10,000 nucleotides of DNA from Magnetospirillum sp. (GTDB lineage: Bacteria > Pseudomonadota > Alphaproteobacteria > Rhodospirillales > Magnetospirillaceae): the NCBI GenBank assembly GCA_020217035.1, contig JAIWOG010000131.1, positions 1 to 10,000 on the forward strand. Direction: 5' to 3'. The translations under genes were made by a program, and so were the position numbers. Positions within the stretch are counted from its first letter, which is position 1; every line of letters begins with the position of its first letter. The notes beneath the pieces were generated by a model that worked only from the letters and a program-made list of their open reading frames with translations, was not told the origin of the DNA and did not search any database. Shown in pieces: positions 1-9,223 of this stretch.

Positions 1-547
1 CCCCGGCGACCCGCCGTTGCGCGGCCCCGATGGCCGCCTGCCCGGTGCCGGCAAGCCGCCGCCGCCGGCCGCCGACGATTCCACCTGGCTGAGGAAGGCC
101 GAGGCCAAGCTTCTGGCCTTGGTGCTGTGGCATCCGCCGCTGCTGGAGCAGGTTTTCGAGGCCCTGGGCGAAACCGGCTTTTCCGACAAGAGCCTTGACA
201 ATCTTCGCCGCGGGATTCTAAAGCACCTGCACATTGTCCATGACCTTGACTCGGACCAGCTTGACGCCCATCTACGGGCGGATGGGTTGGGCGCCGGGCT
301 GGACGCGTTGATGGACAGCGATGAATTCAGGATCGGGCGGGTCGAAACCATCACCGACGCCAGACAGCACTGGGACCGTCATTTCAAGCGTTACGCCTGG
401 AAGAAGGGATTGTCCGGCGATATCGGCCACGCCGCCCGCCAATTGGCGGAACACATGTCGGCGGACGTTTTCGACCGCTTCGCCGCGTTGAAGGAAGTGG
501 GCCGTGCCGTCGCCCAGGACGACGACGACAACGGTTCAGGGTTCTGA
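1..547 (+). CDS. dnaG: DNA primase, C-terminal part (5' end outside window)
   Basis: This is the last 181 or so codons of DNA primase, which makes RNA primers for lagging-strand synthesis at the replication fork. Only the C-terminal helicase-binding region is present. The frame is open from base 2 to the TGA at 545-547, so the true start lies upstream; the in-frame TTG at 17 is not a start. A low-complexity Pro/Gly linker (bases 2-80) leads into a helical domain with the pattern [20 protein letters not shown] and further helices, as in the DnaB-binding domain that ends alphaproteobacterial DnaG. The extreme C-terminus is acidic ([10 protein letters not shown]). The zinc-binding and TOPRIM catalytic domains lie outside the window. 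The next gene, rpoD, starts 73 bases downstream, matching the common dnaG-rpoD order. The identification rests on the helical pattern plus synteny; the domain is weakly conserved, but I see no good alternative. Confidence 0.93.
   Translation, partial: PGDPPLRGPDGRLPGAGKPPPPAADDSTWLRKAEAKLLALVLWHPPLLEQVFEALGETGFSDKSLDNLRRGILKHLHIVHDLDSDQLDAHLRADGLGAGLDALMDSDEFRIGRVETITDARQHWDRHFKRYAWKKGLSGDIGHAARQLAEHMSADVFDRFAALKEVGRAVAQDDDDNGSGF
195..222 (+). promoter_or_regulatory. Candidate internal promoter in the dnaG 3' end, for rpoD
   Basis: A perfect -35 hexamer TTGACA (195-200) is followed after 16 bases by TCTAAA (217-222), a 4/6 match to TATAAT. A promoter inside dnaG driving rpoD would resemble the known E. 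coli arrangement. It would also be needed if the hairpin at 557-598 ends dnaG transcripts. One good hexamer can arise by chance, so this is a weak call. Confidence 0.28.
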
Positions 548-556
548 TATCTTCTC

Positions 557-598
557 GCCCCGGCCCCAACCCAAGGGGGGATCGGGCAGGGGCTTTTT
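557..598 (+). terminator. Intrinsic terminator or attenuator between dnaG and rpoD
   Basis: GCCCC (557-561) pairs with GGGGC (589-593). Inner pairs (563-566 with 584-587, then 570-572 with 578-580) extend the hairpin past one G-A mismatch. TTTTT follows directly at 594-598, which is the classic rho-independent form. It begins 9 bases after the dnaG stop and ends 22 bases before the rpoD ATG. There is therefore no room for a promoter between it and rpoD, and rpoD mRNA must read through it. Confidence 0.75.
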
Positions 599-620
599 GC
601 GCATTAGGAGCACCGGGTTA

Positions 621-2597
<1,977 letters not shown>

Positions 2598-2620
2598 GAT
2601 CTTTTCGGTTATTGAAAAAA

Positions 2621-2647
2621 CCCCCTGCCCGTAACGCGGGCGGGGGG
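2621..2647. terminator. Strong hairpin after rpoD, probable bidirectional terminator
   Basis: An 11-bp stem, 2621-2631 (CCCCCTGCCCG) with 2637-2647, has one T-G wobble and a 5-base loop (TAACG). On the plus strand it follows the rpoD stop by 23 bases, but the tail is only CTTCGTCTT. On the minus strand the stem is followed by six T residues (complement of AAAAAA 2615-2620), a better intrinsic terminator. It therefore probably serves convergent transcription: rpoD from one side and gltB read-through from the other. Confidence 0.75.
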
Positions 2648-2661
2648 CTTCGTCTTCGGTG

Positions 2662-2737
2662 GGGCCTGTAGCTCAATGGTTAGAGCCGGCCGCTCATAAC
2701 GGCTTGGTTGGGGGTTCGAGTCCCTCCGGGCCCACCA
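2662..2737 (+). tRNA. tRNA with CAT anticodon, most likely tRNA-Ile2
   Basis: The full cloverleaf is visible over 76 bases with CCA encoded. The acceptor stem is GGGCCTG (2662-2668) with CGGGCCC (one T-G pair), followed by discriminator A and CCA. The D arm is GCTC/GAGC. The anticodon stem GGCCG/CGGCT carries the loop CTCATAA, with CAT at 2695-2697. The T arm is GGGGG-TTCGAGT-CCCTC. CAT is read either by Met tRNAs or by Ile2 after lysidine modification of C34 by TilS, which then decodes AUA. The variable-region pattern and the stem resemble E. coli ileX-type tRNA as I recall it, so Ile2 is favoured over elongator Met. It is not the initiator: the anticodon stem lacks the three G-C pairs expected there. 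It starts 14 bases after the rpoD-side hairpin, so it may be processed from an rpoD read-through transcript. Confidence 0.95.
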
Positions 2738-2926
2738 ATCTTCAAACTGCAATCTGCCCTGCGTTCGTGAACCCACGGGGAAGCCCTGGAGTGAGGGGGC
2801 GCCGCCACGCGCCATGATCCCGGCGCCTTGCCGGGGCGCGTCGAGGTGCCGATGGGGCTCGGCTTTCACACAAGCGAGGGCTTCGTCCCCGATGCCCTCG
2901 CTCCCCCGCGCCTGCACGGCTTTCCT
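2738..2926. other. Convergent intergenic region between the tRNA and gltB
   Basis: These 189 bases lie between the tRNA 3' end and the gltB stop. I see no credible gene. They contain the hairpin at 2873-2902 (listed separately) and a shorter one, CCCGGC (2819-2824) with GCCGGG (2830-2835), without a T-tract. The tRNA has no obvious intrinsic terminator of its own here. A minus-strand frame through this stretch runs into antisense tRNA and is spurious. Confidence 0.6.
2873..2902 (-). terminator. Possible gltB terminator hairpin
   Basis: A perfect 9-bp stem, AGCGAGGGC (2873-2881) with GCCCTCGCT (2894-2902), has a 12-base loop. It lies 24 bases beyond the gltB stop. Read on the minus strand, the stem is followed by TGTGTG rather than a real T-tract, so it is either a weak terminator or an mRNA 3'-stabilising hairpin. 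The stronger minus-strand terminator is at 2615-2647. Confidence 0.45.
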
Positions 2927-5900
2927 TTACTCGGCCGCCACCACCGCGGCCTTGGTGGTGGGGTTGGCCAGGCGCCCGACCATTTCCTTGGGCACGATCT
3001 GGCGGAACTTGGGCAATTGGCGATCCCAGTCGGCCAGGATGCTTTCGGCCCAGGCCGATTGGGTCTCGGCCACGTGTTCCTTGATCAGATCCTTCAACAC
3101 CCCTTGCCAGTATTCGGTTTCCACCGCCTGGACCAGGATGCTTTCCGGGTTGGCGTTGTGGGCGAAGCTGGTATCGGTGTCGTAGACGAAGGCCATGCCG
3201 CCGGTCATGCCGGCGCCGAAATTGGCCCCCACCGGTCCCAGGATGGCGACGGTGCCGCCGGTCATGTATTCGCAGCCGTTGGAACCGCAGCCCTCGATCA
3301 CCGCCACCGCGCCGGAATTGCGCACGGCGAAGCGTTCGCCGGCCTGGCCGGCGGCGAACAGCTTGCCGCTGGTGGCGCCGTACAGGACGGTGTTGCCGAT
3401 GATGGTGTTGTCGTTGGACTTCAACGGGCTGGAGACCGGCGGGCGCACCACGATGGTGCCCCCCGACAATCCCTTGCCCACATAGTCGTTGGAATCGCCG
3501 AACACTTCCAGCTTCAGCCCCTGGACGGCGAAGGCGCCCAAGGATTGGCCGCACGAGCCGCGCAGACGCACGGTGATGTGGCCGGGTTGCAGGCCGGTCA
3601 TGCCGTATTTCTTGACGATCTTGTGGCTCAGCTTGGTGCCGATGGCGCGTTGGACATTGCGCACGTTATAGGCCAGCTGCATCTTCTCGCCGTCTTCCAG
3701 GGCCGGCTTGGCGTCCTCGATGATCTGGGCGTCCAGGGTCTCGGGGACTTCGTTGCGTTCCACTTGCGTGCAGTAACGGGCGTGACCGCCGGCATCGGCC
3801 TGGGCCAGCAGCGGGTTGAGGTCCAGGTCGTCCAGGTGGGCGGCGCCGCGGCTGACCTGGCTCAGCAAGTCGGTGCGGCCGATGATTTCGTTCAAGCTGC
3901 GCACGCCCAAGGACGCCAGGATTTCCCGCACTTCCTCGGCGATGAAGCTGAACAGGTTCACCACCTTTTCGGGTGATCCCGTGAACTTGGCCCGCAAAGC
4001 CGGGTCCTGGGTGCACACGCCCACCGGGCAGGTGTTGGAATGGCACTGGCGCACCATGATGCAGCCCAGGGCGATCAGGCTGGTGGTGCCGATGCCGAAT
4101 TCCTCGGCCCCCAGCATGGCGGCGATGACGATGTCTCGGCCGGTCTTCAACCCGCCATCGGTGCGCAGCTTGACCCGGTGGCGCAGACGGTTGAGCGTCA
4201 GCACCTGGTGGGCTTCGCTGAGCCCCAGTTCCCACGGCAGGCCGGCGAACTTGATCGAGGTCTGCGGGCTGGCGCCGGTGCCGCCCACATTGCCCGACAC
4301 CAGGATGATGTCGGCGCGGGCCTTGGCCACGCCGGCGGCGATGGTGCCGATGCCAGAGCGGCTGACCAGCTTCACCGTCACCTTGGCGGTGGGGTTGATC
4401 TGCTTCAGGTCATAGATCAACTGCGCCAGATCCTCGATGGAATAGATGTCGTGGTGCGGCGGCGGGCTGATCAGCATGACGCCCGGGGTCGAGTGGCGCA
4501 GTTTGGCGATTTCCACCGTCACCTTGAAACCGGGCAACTGGCCGCCTTCGCCGGGCTTGGCGCCCTGGGCCACCTTGATCTCGATCTCGCGGCAATTGTT
4601 CAGGTATTCGGCGGTGACGCCGAAGCGGCCCGACGCGATCTGCTTGATGGCCGAATTGGCGTTGTCGCCGTTGGGGAACGGCTTGTAGCGTTCTGGCACT
4701 TCGCCGCCTTCGCCCGACACCGACTTGGCGCCGATGCGGTTCATGGCGATGTTCAGCGTGCCGTGGGCTTCCGCCGACAACGCGCCCAAGGACATGCCGG
4801 GCGTCAGGAAGCGCTTCCTGATCTCGGTGATGCTTTCCACCTCGTCGACGCTGACCTCGGGGCCGGCAGCCTTGAAATCCAACAGGTCGCGGATGGAAAT
4901 GGGGGCCAGACGGCGCAATCCGTCGGAATACTTCTTGTAGGTGGAATAGGAATCGGTGGCCACCGCGCTTTGCAGCAGGTGGATCAAGGTGCCGTCAAAG
5001 GAATGGGCTTCCTGGCCGCGCCGGAAGCGGTAGAAGCCGCCCACCGGCAGCACCGCATTGGCGGTGGCGAAGCCGGCGGCATGCTGTTCGATGGTCTTCT
5101 TGGCGATACCGGTCAGGCCGATGCCGGAAATGCGGCTGGTCATGCCGGGGAAGAACTCGGCCACCAGGGCGCGGGACAGGCCGATGGCCTCGAAGTTGCA
5201 GCCGCCGCGATAGGAAGAGATGACCGAAATGCCCATCTTGGACATGATCTTCAACAGGCCCTGGTCGATGGCCTTCTTATAATTGCGGACGCATTCCTCC
5301 AGCGTCATGCCTGGGAACAGGCCGCGCCGCCAGCGGTCGGCGATGGCTTCCTGGGCCAGATAGGCGTTGACGGTGGTCGCGCCGACGCCGACCAGGACGG
5401 CGAAGTAATGGACATCCAGCGCCTCGGCCGAACGGATGTTCAAGCTGGTCCAGGTGCGCAAGCGTTCGCGCACCAGATGGGAATGGACGCCGGCGGCGGC
5501 CAGGATCATCGGCACGGCGGCGCGACATTCGTCCATGGACTTGTCCGACAAGATCAGGTGGGTGCAGCCGGCGCGGACCGCTTCTTCCGCCTCGCGACGG
5601 ATGCGGGCCAGGGCGTCCTTCAGGGCGTTGTCGCCGGCGCTGGGGTCGAAGGTGCAGTCCACCTCGGCTGCCGCCGCCCCCATGTAGCGGCGCATGGCCT
5701 CGAACTCGGCGGTGGACAGAACCGGCGAATTCAGCGCCAGCACGTCGCACTGGCTTTCGTGTTCGTCCAAGATGTTGCCCAAATTGCCCAGGCGGGTGCG
5801 CAAGGACATGACGCGGGATTCGCGCAAGCTGTCGATGGGCGGGTTGGTGACCTGGCTGAAATCCTGCTTAAAGAAGTGGTGCAGGCCGCGATAATGGTCG

Positions 5901-7456
5901 GACAGCACCGCCAGCGGCGCGTCGTCGCCCATGGAGCCGATGGCTTCCTTGGCGTCTTCCACCATGGGCTGCAAGATCAGTTCCATGTCTTCCATGGAAA
6001 TGCCGCATGCCAATTGACGACGCTTCAGTTCCTCCGCCGACAACTCCGCCGGTTCGGGTGCGCCGGTCTTGACCAGGCTGTCCAGCTCGGTGATGCGGCT
6101 GGTCCACTTGGCATAGGGGGCGCGGCCGGCCAGCATGTCCTTCAATTCGCGGTCGCGGTACAGCTTGCCGGTTTCCAGGTCGACGGCGATGGTCTGGCCG
6201 GGACCGACGCGGCTTTTTTCCACCACGTCGCCCTCGGCCACCTTCACCATGCCGGTTTCCGAGCCGACGATCAGCAGGTCGTCCTTGGTGATGGTGACGC
6301 GCATGGGCCGCAGACCGTTGCGGTCCATGCCGGCGGTGACCCAGCGGCCGTCGGTGGCGCAGATGGCGGCGGGGCCGTCCCACGGCTCGATCACCGCGTT
6401 GCAGTACGAGAAGAAGGCGCGGTGGGCGTCGGGCATCTGGCTGTTGGAACCGATGGATTCGGGCACCAGCATCTGCTTGACCATGGGGGCGGGACGTCCG
6501 GCGCGAACCATCACCTCGAAGACGTTGTCGAGCGCCGCCGAATCCGAGCCGCCGGCCTGGATGATCGGCTTGACGTCCTCGATGGCGGTGCCGAAGGCGG
6601 CATGGGCCATGCGCGGTTCGTGCGCCTTCATCCAGTTGACGTTGCCGGCCAGGGTGTTGATCTCGCCGTTATGGGCCAGCATGCGGAAGGGCTGGGCCAG
6701 GCGCCAGGTGGGGAAGGTGTTGGTGGAATAACGCTGGTGGTAGATGGCGAAGCGCGAGATGAAGCGCTCGTCCAGCAGGTCGGGATAGAAGCTGGTCAGC
6801 TGCTCGGCCAGGAACATGCCCTTGTAGATGATCGACCGGCACGACAGCGAGCAGATGTAGAAATCGGTGATGTGTTCGGCCAAGACCTGCTTTTCGATGC
6901 GGCGGCGCAGGATGTAAAGGTCGGTCTCGAAGCGCTCTTCCGGGGTCCCTTGGGTGTTGGCCACCATGATCTGCTCGATCTCGGGCCGCGTCGCGTTGGC
7001 CTTCTCGCCGATGATCGATACGTCGACGGGCACCTGACGCCAGCCATAGATGGAATAGCCCATGTTCAAGGTGGCGGTCTCGACGATGGAGCGGCAGCGT
7101 TCCTGGGCGCCAAGGTCGGTCTTGGGCAGGAAGATCATGCCCACCGCCAGGCGGCCGGGCACCGGCTCGTGGCCGGTGTGGCGGATGTGTTCCTTGAAGA
7201 AGTCCTGGGGCAGTTCCACGTGGATGCCGGCGCCGTCGCCGGTCTTGCCGTCGGCGTCGACGGCGCCGCGATGGAACAGCACGCGCAGCGCCTCGATGCC
7301 GGCGACCACCACGTCGCGGCGCGGCCGCCCGTCAAGGCTGGCCACCAGGCCGACGCCGCAGGCGTCGTGGGGCCGGGTGTCGATGCCGGCTTGTTCCAGG
7401 CGGCGGGCGTTTTCCAGATACTCGGCAACGAAGGTTTCGCCGTTGTTCCTGGACAT
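2927..7456 (-). CDS. gltB: Glutamate synthase (NADPH) large (alpha) subunit
   Basis: GltB hydrolyses glutamine, channels the ammonia, and reduces the 2-iminoglutarate formed with 2-oxoglutarate to glutamate: the GOGAT half of GS-GOGAT nitrogen assimilation, in the cytoplasm. It has 1509 residues, the usual length. A 32-residue propeptide precedes Cys33 (DAC-GVGLVASLDG), the N-terminal nucleophile of the class II glutamine amidotransferase domain (about 33-430). A central domain follows. The FMN domain spans about 840-1210, with KSVSGEGGE at 911-919 and the loop AQGAKPGEGGQLPG (Lys967). Cys1132, Cys1138 and Cys1143 (CIMVRQCHSNTC) fit the 3Fe-4S ligands. The C-terminal beta-helix shows repeated Gly patterns (GSCGQSLG near 1300). 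ATG 7456 is chosen because AAGGAG (7463-7468) lies 6 bases upstream; the in-frame GTG at 7489 would start inside the inverted repeat. The gene lies 101 bases after gltD, probably in one operon. All expected key residues are present. Confidence 0.98.
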   Translation of the reverse strand: MSRNNGETFVAEYLENARRLEQAGIDTRPHDACGVGLVASLDGRPRRDVVVAGIEALRVLFHRGAVDADGKTGDGAGIHVELPQDFFKEHIRHTGHEPVPGRLAVGMIFLPKTDLGAQERCRSIVETATLNMGYSIYGWRQVPVDVSIIGEKANATRPEIEQIMVANTQGTPEERFETDLYILRRRIEKQVLAEHITDFYICSLSCRSIIYKGMFLAEQLTSFYPDLLDERFISRFAIYHQRYSTNTFPTWRLAQPFRMLAHNGEINTLAGNVNWMKAHEPRMAHAAFGTAIEDVKPIIQAGGSDSAALDNVFEVMVRAGRPAPMVKQMLVPESIGSNSQMPDAHRAFFSYCNAVIEPWDGPAAICATDGRWVTAGMDRNGLRPMRVTITKDDLLIVGSETGMVKVAEGDVVEKSRVGPGQTIAVDLETGKLYRDRELKDMLAGRAPYAKWTSRITELDSLVKTGAPEPAELSAEELKRRQLACGISMEDMELILQPMVEDAKEAIGSMGDDAPLAVLSDHYRGLHHFFKQDFSQVTNPPIDSLRESRVMSLRTRLGNLGNILDEHESQCDVLALNSPVLSTAEFEAMRRYMGAAAAEVDCTFDPSAGDNALKDALARIRREAEEAVRAGCTHLILSDKSMDECRAAVPMILAAAGVHSHLVRERLRTWTSLNIRSAEALDVHYFAVLVGVGATTVNAYLAQEAIADRWRRGLFPGMTLEECVRNYKKAIDQGLLKIMSKMGISVISSYRGGCNFEAIGLSRALVAEFFPGMTSRISGIGLTGIAKKTIEQHAAGFATANAVLPVGGFYRFRRGQEAHSFDGTLIHLLQSAVATDSYSTYKKYSDGLRRLAPISIRDLLDFKAAGPEVSVDEVESITEIRKRFLTPGMSLGALSAEAHGTLNIAMNRIGAKSVSGEGGEVPERYKPFPNGDNANSAIKQIASGRFGVTAEYLNNCREIEIKVAQGAKPGEGGQLPGFKVTVEIAKLRHSTPGVMLISPPPHHDIYSIEDLAQLIYDLKQINPTAKVTVKLVSRSGIGTIAAGVAKARADIILVSGNVGGTGASPQTSIKFAGLPWELGLSEAHQVLTLNRLRHRVKLRTDGGLKTGRDIVIAAMLGAEEFGIGTTSLIALGCIMVRQCHSNTCPVGVCTQDPALRAKFTGSPEKVVNLFSFIAEEVREILASLGVRSLNEIIGRTDLLSQVSRGAAHLDDLDLNPLLAQADAGGHARYCTQVERNEVPETLDAQIIEDAKPALEDGEKMQLAYNVRNVQRAIGTKLSHKIVKKYGMTGLQPGHITVRLRGSCGQSLGAFAVQGLKLEVFGDSNDYVGKGLSGGTIVVRPPVSSPLKSNDNTIIGNTVLYGATSGKLFAAGQAGERFAVRNSGAVAVIEGCGSNGCEYMTGGTVAILGPVGANFGAGMTGGMAFVYDTDTSFAHNANPESILVQAVETEYWQGVLKDLIKEHVAETQSAWAESILADWDRQLPKFRQIVPKEMVGRLANPTTKAAVVAAE

Positions 7457-7462
7457 GGTGCT

Positions 7463-7468
7463 CTCCTT
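7463..7468 (-). promoter_or_regulatory. Ribosome binding site that fixes the gltB start
   Basis: AAGGAG on the minus strand, 6 bases before ATG 7456. This near-consensus site supports the MSRNNGETF start over the upstream GTG at 7489. Confidence 0.85.
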
Positions 7469-7484
7469 CAAAGGAATTTTGTTC

Positions 7485-7546
7485 ACCACAGAGACACAGA
7501 GAAAACTCTCTTTCCTTTATCTCTGTGTTCTCTGTGTCTCTGTGGT
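7485..7546. repeat. Perfect 19-bp inverted repeat of CACAGAGA units between gltD and gltB
   Basis: ACCACAGAGACACAGAGAA (7485-7503) is exactly complementary to 7528-7546, with a 24-base centre. The left arm holds two tandem CACAGAGA units (7487-7494, 7495-7502). The right side holds three TCTCTGTG units (7520-7527, 7529-7536, 7537-7544). The base composition is unlike the GC-rich coding DNA around it. In the gltD-gltB transcript it would form a long hairpin starting 11 bases after the gltD stop and ending 28 bases before the gltB ATG. It resembles a dispersed, REP-like short repeat of this motif that I recall from many environmental bacterial genomes; that resemblance is from memory and unchecked. 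Confidence 0.88.
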
Positions 7547-7557
7547 TAAATCACGGT

Positions 7558-8991
7558 TTACTCTGCCGCTACGCGGCTTTTGACCTTCAAATAGCGGTGC
7601 ATGGATTCGGCGGCGTCGCGGCCGTCCTTGATCGCCCACACCACCAGGCTTGCCCCACGCACGATGTCGCCGGCGGCGAAGACGCCGTCCAGCGTCGTCA
7701 TGTGGGTGCGCTCGTCCATCACCAAGGTGCCCCAGCGGGTGACGTCCAGGCGCTTGTCGCCAAAAGCCGCCGGGATGTCCTCGGGGTCGAAGCCCAGGGC
7801 CTTGATCACCATGTCGGCCTTGACCTCGAATTCCGAGCCCTCGATGGGCTGCGGCGTCTGGCGGCCCGAGGAATCGGCCACCCCCAGATGCATGCGGATG
7901 GCGGAAACGCCGGTGACCTTGTCCTTGCCCAGGATGGCGGTGGGGGACGCCATCCAGACGAATTCGGCGCCTTCTTCCTCGGCATGGGCGACCTCGCGCT
8001 GGCTGCCGGGCATGTTGGCGCGGTCGCGGCGATAAAGGCACTTCACCGACTTGGCGCCTTGGCGGATGGCGGTGCGCACGCAATCCATGGCGGTGTCGCC
8101 GCCGCCTATGACCACCACGTCCTTGCCCTTGGCGTTCAGGCTGCCGTCGTCATAGGCCGCCACGTGATCGCCCAAGCCCACCTTGTTCTGGGCGATCAGG
8201 TAATCCAGGGCAGGGTGGATGCCGGGAAGCTTGTCGCCCTTGACGCCCAGTTCGCGGCCCTTGTAGACGCCGGTGGCCACCAGGATGGCGTCGTGGCGGT
8301 CGCGCAATTCCTCGAAGCTGACGTCCTTGCCCACTTCGATGCCGCATTCCAGCTTGATGCCGGCCTGGGCCAGCAACTGGGTGCGGCGCTCGACCACGCT
8401 TTTTTCCAGCTTGAAGCCGGGAATGCCATAGATCAGCAGGCCGCCCATGCGGTCATGGCGGTCGTAGACGGTGACCTGATAGCCCTTTTTACGCAAGGTT
8501 TCCGCCGCCGCCAGACCGCCGGGGCCGCCACCGACGATGCCCACCGACTGGGCCAGTTCCTTATAAGGACGCGGCGGCGTCACCCAACCCTGGGTGAAGG
8601 CGAATTCGGTGATGTGCTTTTCGATGGCGCCGATGGTCACCGCCTCGTGGGTGGATTGTTCCAGCACGCAATTGCCTTCGCACAGACGGTCCTGCGGGCA
8701 GATGCGGCCGCAGATTTCCGGGAAGGTGTTGGTGGCCGACGACATGGCGTAGGCTTCTTCCATGCGGCCTTGCGCGTTCAGCATCAGCCAGTCGGGGATG
8801 TTGTTCCCCAAGGGGCAGCCGATCTGGCAAAACGGAATGCCGCATTGCTCGCAACGCGAAGATTGATCCCCGGCGCGGTCGATGTCGAAGGCCAGGCTGA
8901 TCTCGGCGAAGTCACCCTTGCGTTGGGTGGCAGGGCGCTTGTCGGGCTGCTTTTGGTCAAGCCGGGTGAACTGGAGCATCTTGCGGGTCAT
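7558..8991 (-). CDS. gltD: Glutamate synthase (NADPH) small (beta) subunit
   Basis: GltD oxidises NADPH on FAD and passes the electrons through 4Fe-4S clusters to GltB. It has 477 residues, the usual size. Two N-terminal cysteine groups are visible: Cys47, 50, 55, 59 (RCEQCGIPFCQIGC) and Cys94, 98, 104, 108 (CGRICPQDRLCEGNC). The FAD Rossmann motif GGGPGG is at 154-159 and the NADPH-binding motif IGGGDTAMD at 295-303. The C-terminal FAD segment GVFAAGDIVRGAS is at 436-448. The start at 8991 (MTRKMLQFTR) is chosen because it matches the family N-terminus and has AAGG 7 bases upstream; the frame continues upstream to 9183, but those 64 residues are unlike GltD. The ribosome site is weak. Paired with gltB immediately downstream it is the GOGAT small subunit rather than a stand-alone homologue such as PreT or AegA. 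Confidence 0.98.
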   Translation of the reverse strand: MTRKMLQFTRLDQKQPDKRPATQRKGDFAEISLAFDIDRAGDQSSRCEQCGIPFCQIGCPLGNNIPDWLMLNAQGRMEEAYAMSSATNTFPEICGRICPQDRLCEGNCVLEQSTHEAVTIGAIEKHITEFAFTQGWVTPPRPYKELAQSVGIVGGGPGGLAAAETLRKKGYQVTVYDRHDRMGGLLIYGIPGFKLEKSVVERRTQLLAQAGIKLECGIEVGKDVSFEELRDRHDAILVATGVYKGRELGVKGDKLPGIHPALDYLIAQNKVGLGDHVAAYDDGSLNAKGKDVVVIGGGDTAMDCVRTAIRQGAKSVKCLYRRDRANMPGSQREVAHAEEEGAEFVWMASPTAILGKDKVTGVSAIRMHLGVADSSGRQTPQPIEGSEFEVKADMVIKALGFDPEDIPAAFGDKRLDVTRWGTLVMDERTHMTTLDGVFAAGDIVRGASLVVWAIKDGRDAAESMHRYLKVKSRVAAE

Positions 8992-9024
8992 GGCCGGGCC
9001 TTTTTTATGGGCAATGGGCGTCGT

Positions 9025-9036
9025 GCCCAATTGGGC
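9025..9036. repeat. 12-bp palindrome in the gltD leader
   Basis: GCCCAATTGGGC is perfectly self-complementary, 34 bases upstream of the gltD ATG. Nearby TGGGC (9015-9019) can pair instead with GCCCA (9025-9029), so two alternative small hairpins could form in the leader RNA just before the weak ribosome site. The function is unknown; it could be an operator half or chance. Confidence 0.4.
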
Positions 9037-9095
9037 GGCAGGATTTATACGACAGATTTCCAGCCCAATTCCACTAAAATCGACTTCATAGGTAA

Positions 9096-9101
9096 ATAAT
9101 A
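9096..9101 (-). promoter_or_regulatory. Candidate -10 element for gltD
   Basis: On the minus strand TATTAT (5/6 to TATAAT) lies in a short AT-rich patch (9070-9115), about 100 bases upstream of the gltD ATG. No convincing -35 sits 16-18 bases upstream, and I found no sigma-54 -24/-12 pair with correct spacing. The AT-rich patch in a GC-rich genome is the main support. Confidence 0.22.
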
Positions 9102-9166
9102 CTGACCAATATTGCCAGTGGTTTGGAATTGCACGGGGTGTCGATCGGCTTCCGCCGCGGTATCCA

Positions 9167-9217
9167 ACCCACAATGGTACCAAATTGGTACTATCCTCCA
9201 GGTTCCGGATTGTGGGT
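9167..9217. promoter_or_regulatory. Nested palindromes in the gltD-uppP divergent region, possible operator
   Basis: An outer inverted repeat, ACCCACAAT (9167-9175) and ATTGTGGGT (9209-9217), encloses a second perfect dyad, GTACCAA-A-TTGGTAC (9177-9191). The right outer arm lies just upstream of the proposed uppP -10. The arrangement suggests a binding site for a dimeric regulator, but no regulator gene is in the window to assign it to. Confidence 0.4.
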
Positions 9218-9223
9218 GGTCGG

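Noticed and set aside
504..620. Upstream ATG for rpoD at 504
   Set aside because: It lies inside dnaG and would translate through the terminator hairpin. ATG 621 has AGGAG upstream and the proper RpoD N-terminus.
2609..2917. 102-residue minus-strand frame containing ARRDSNPQPSRYERPALT
   Set aside because: This is the familiar spurious translation of antisense tRNA (AntiFam-type). It overlaps the tRNA and the terminator and is not a protein gene.
7457..7489. Upstream GTG start for gltB adding 11 residues
   Set aside because: It would begin inside the inverted-repeat arm and lacks a ribosome site. ATG 7456 has AAGGAG at good spacing and gives a normal propeptide.
7485..7546. CRISPR-like array reading of the CACAGAGA units
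   Set aside because: The units are 8 bases, contiguous and inverted about a centre, with no regular unique spacers and no cas genes nearby.
4040..7549. 1169-codon open frame antisense to gltB
   Set aside because: It is a long shadow frame caused by third-position GC bias. It is rich in Gly, Ala, His, Asp and Gln without any family signature, and its end (SLCSLCLCG) is translated from the inverted repeat.
7525..9099. 524-codon open frame antisense to gltD, starting in the inverted repeat
   Set aside because: It is a shadow frame; the first residues (FSVSLWL) are simply the repeat read as protein. gltD on the other strand is certain.
9107..9120. Sigma-54 promoter for gltD (TGGCA and TTGG on the minus strand)
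   Set aside because: The distance between the GG and the expected GC elements is wrong and the -12 GC is missing.
8992..9183. Upstream extension of gltD by 64 residues
   Set aside because: The extension covers the AT-rich promoter region and palindromes and is unlike any GltD N-terminus. The start at 8991 gives the family length.
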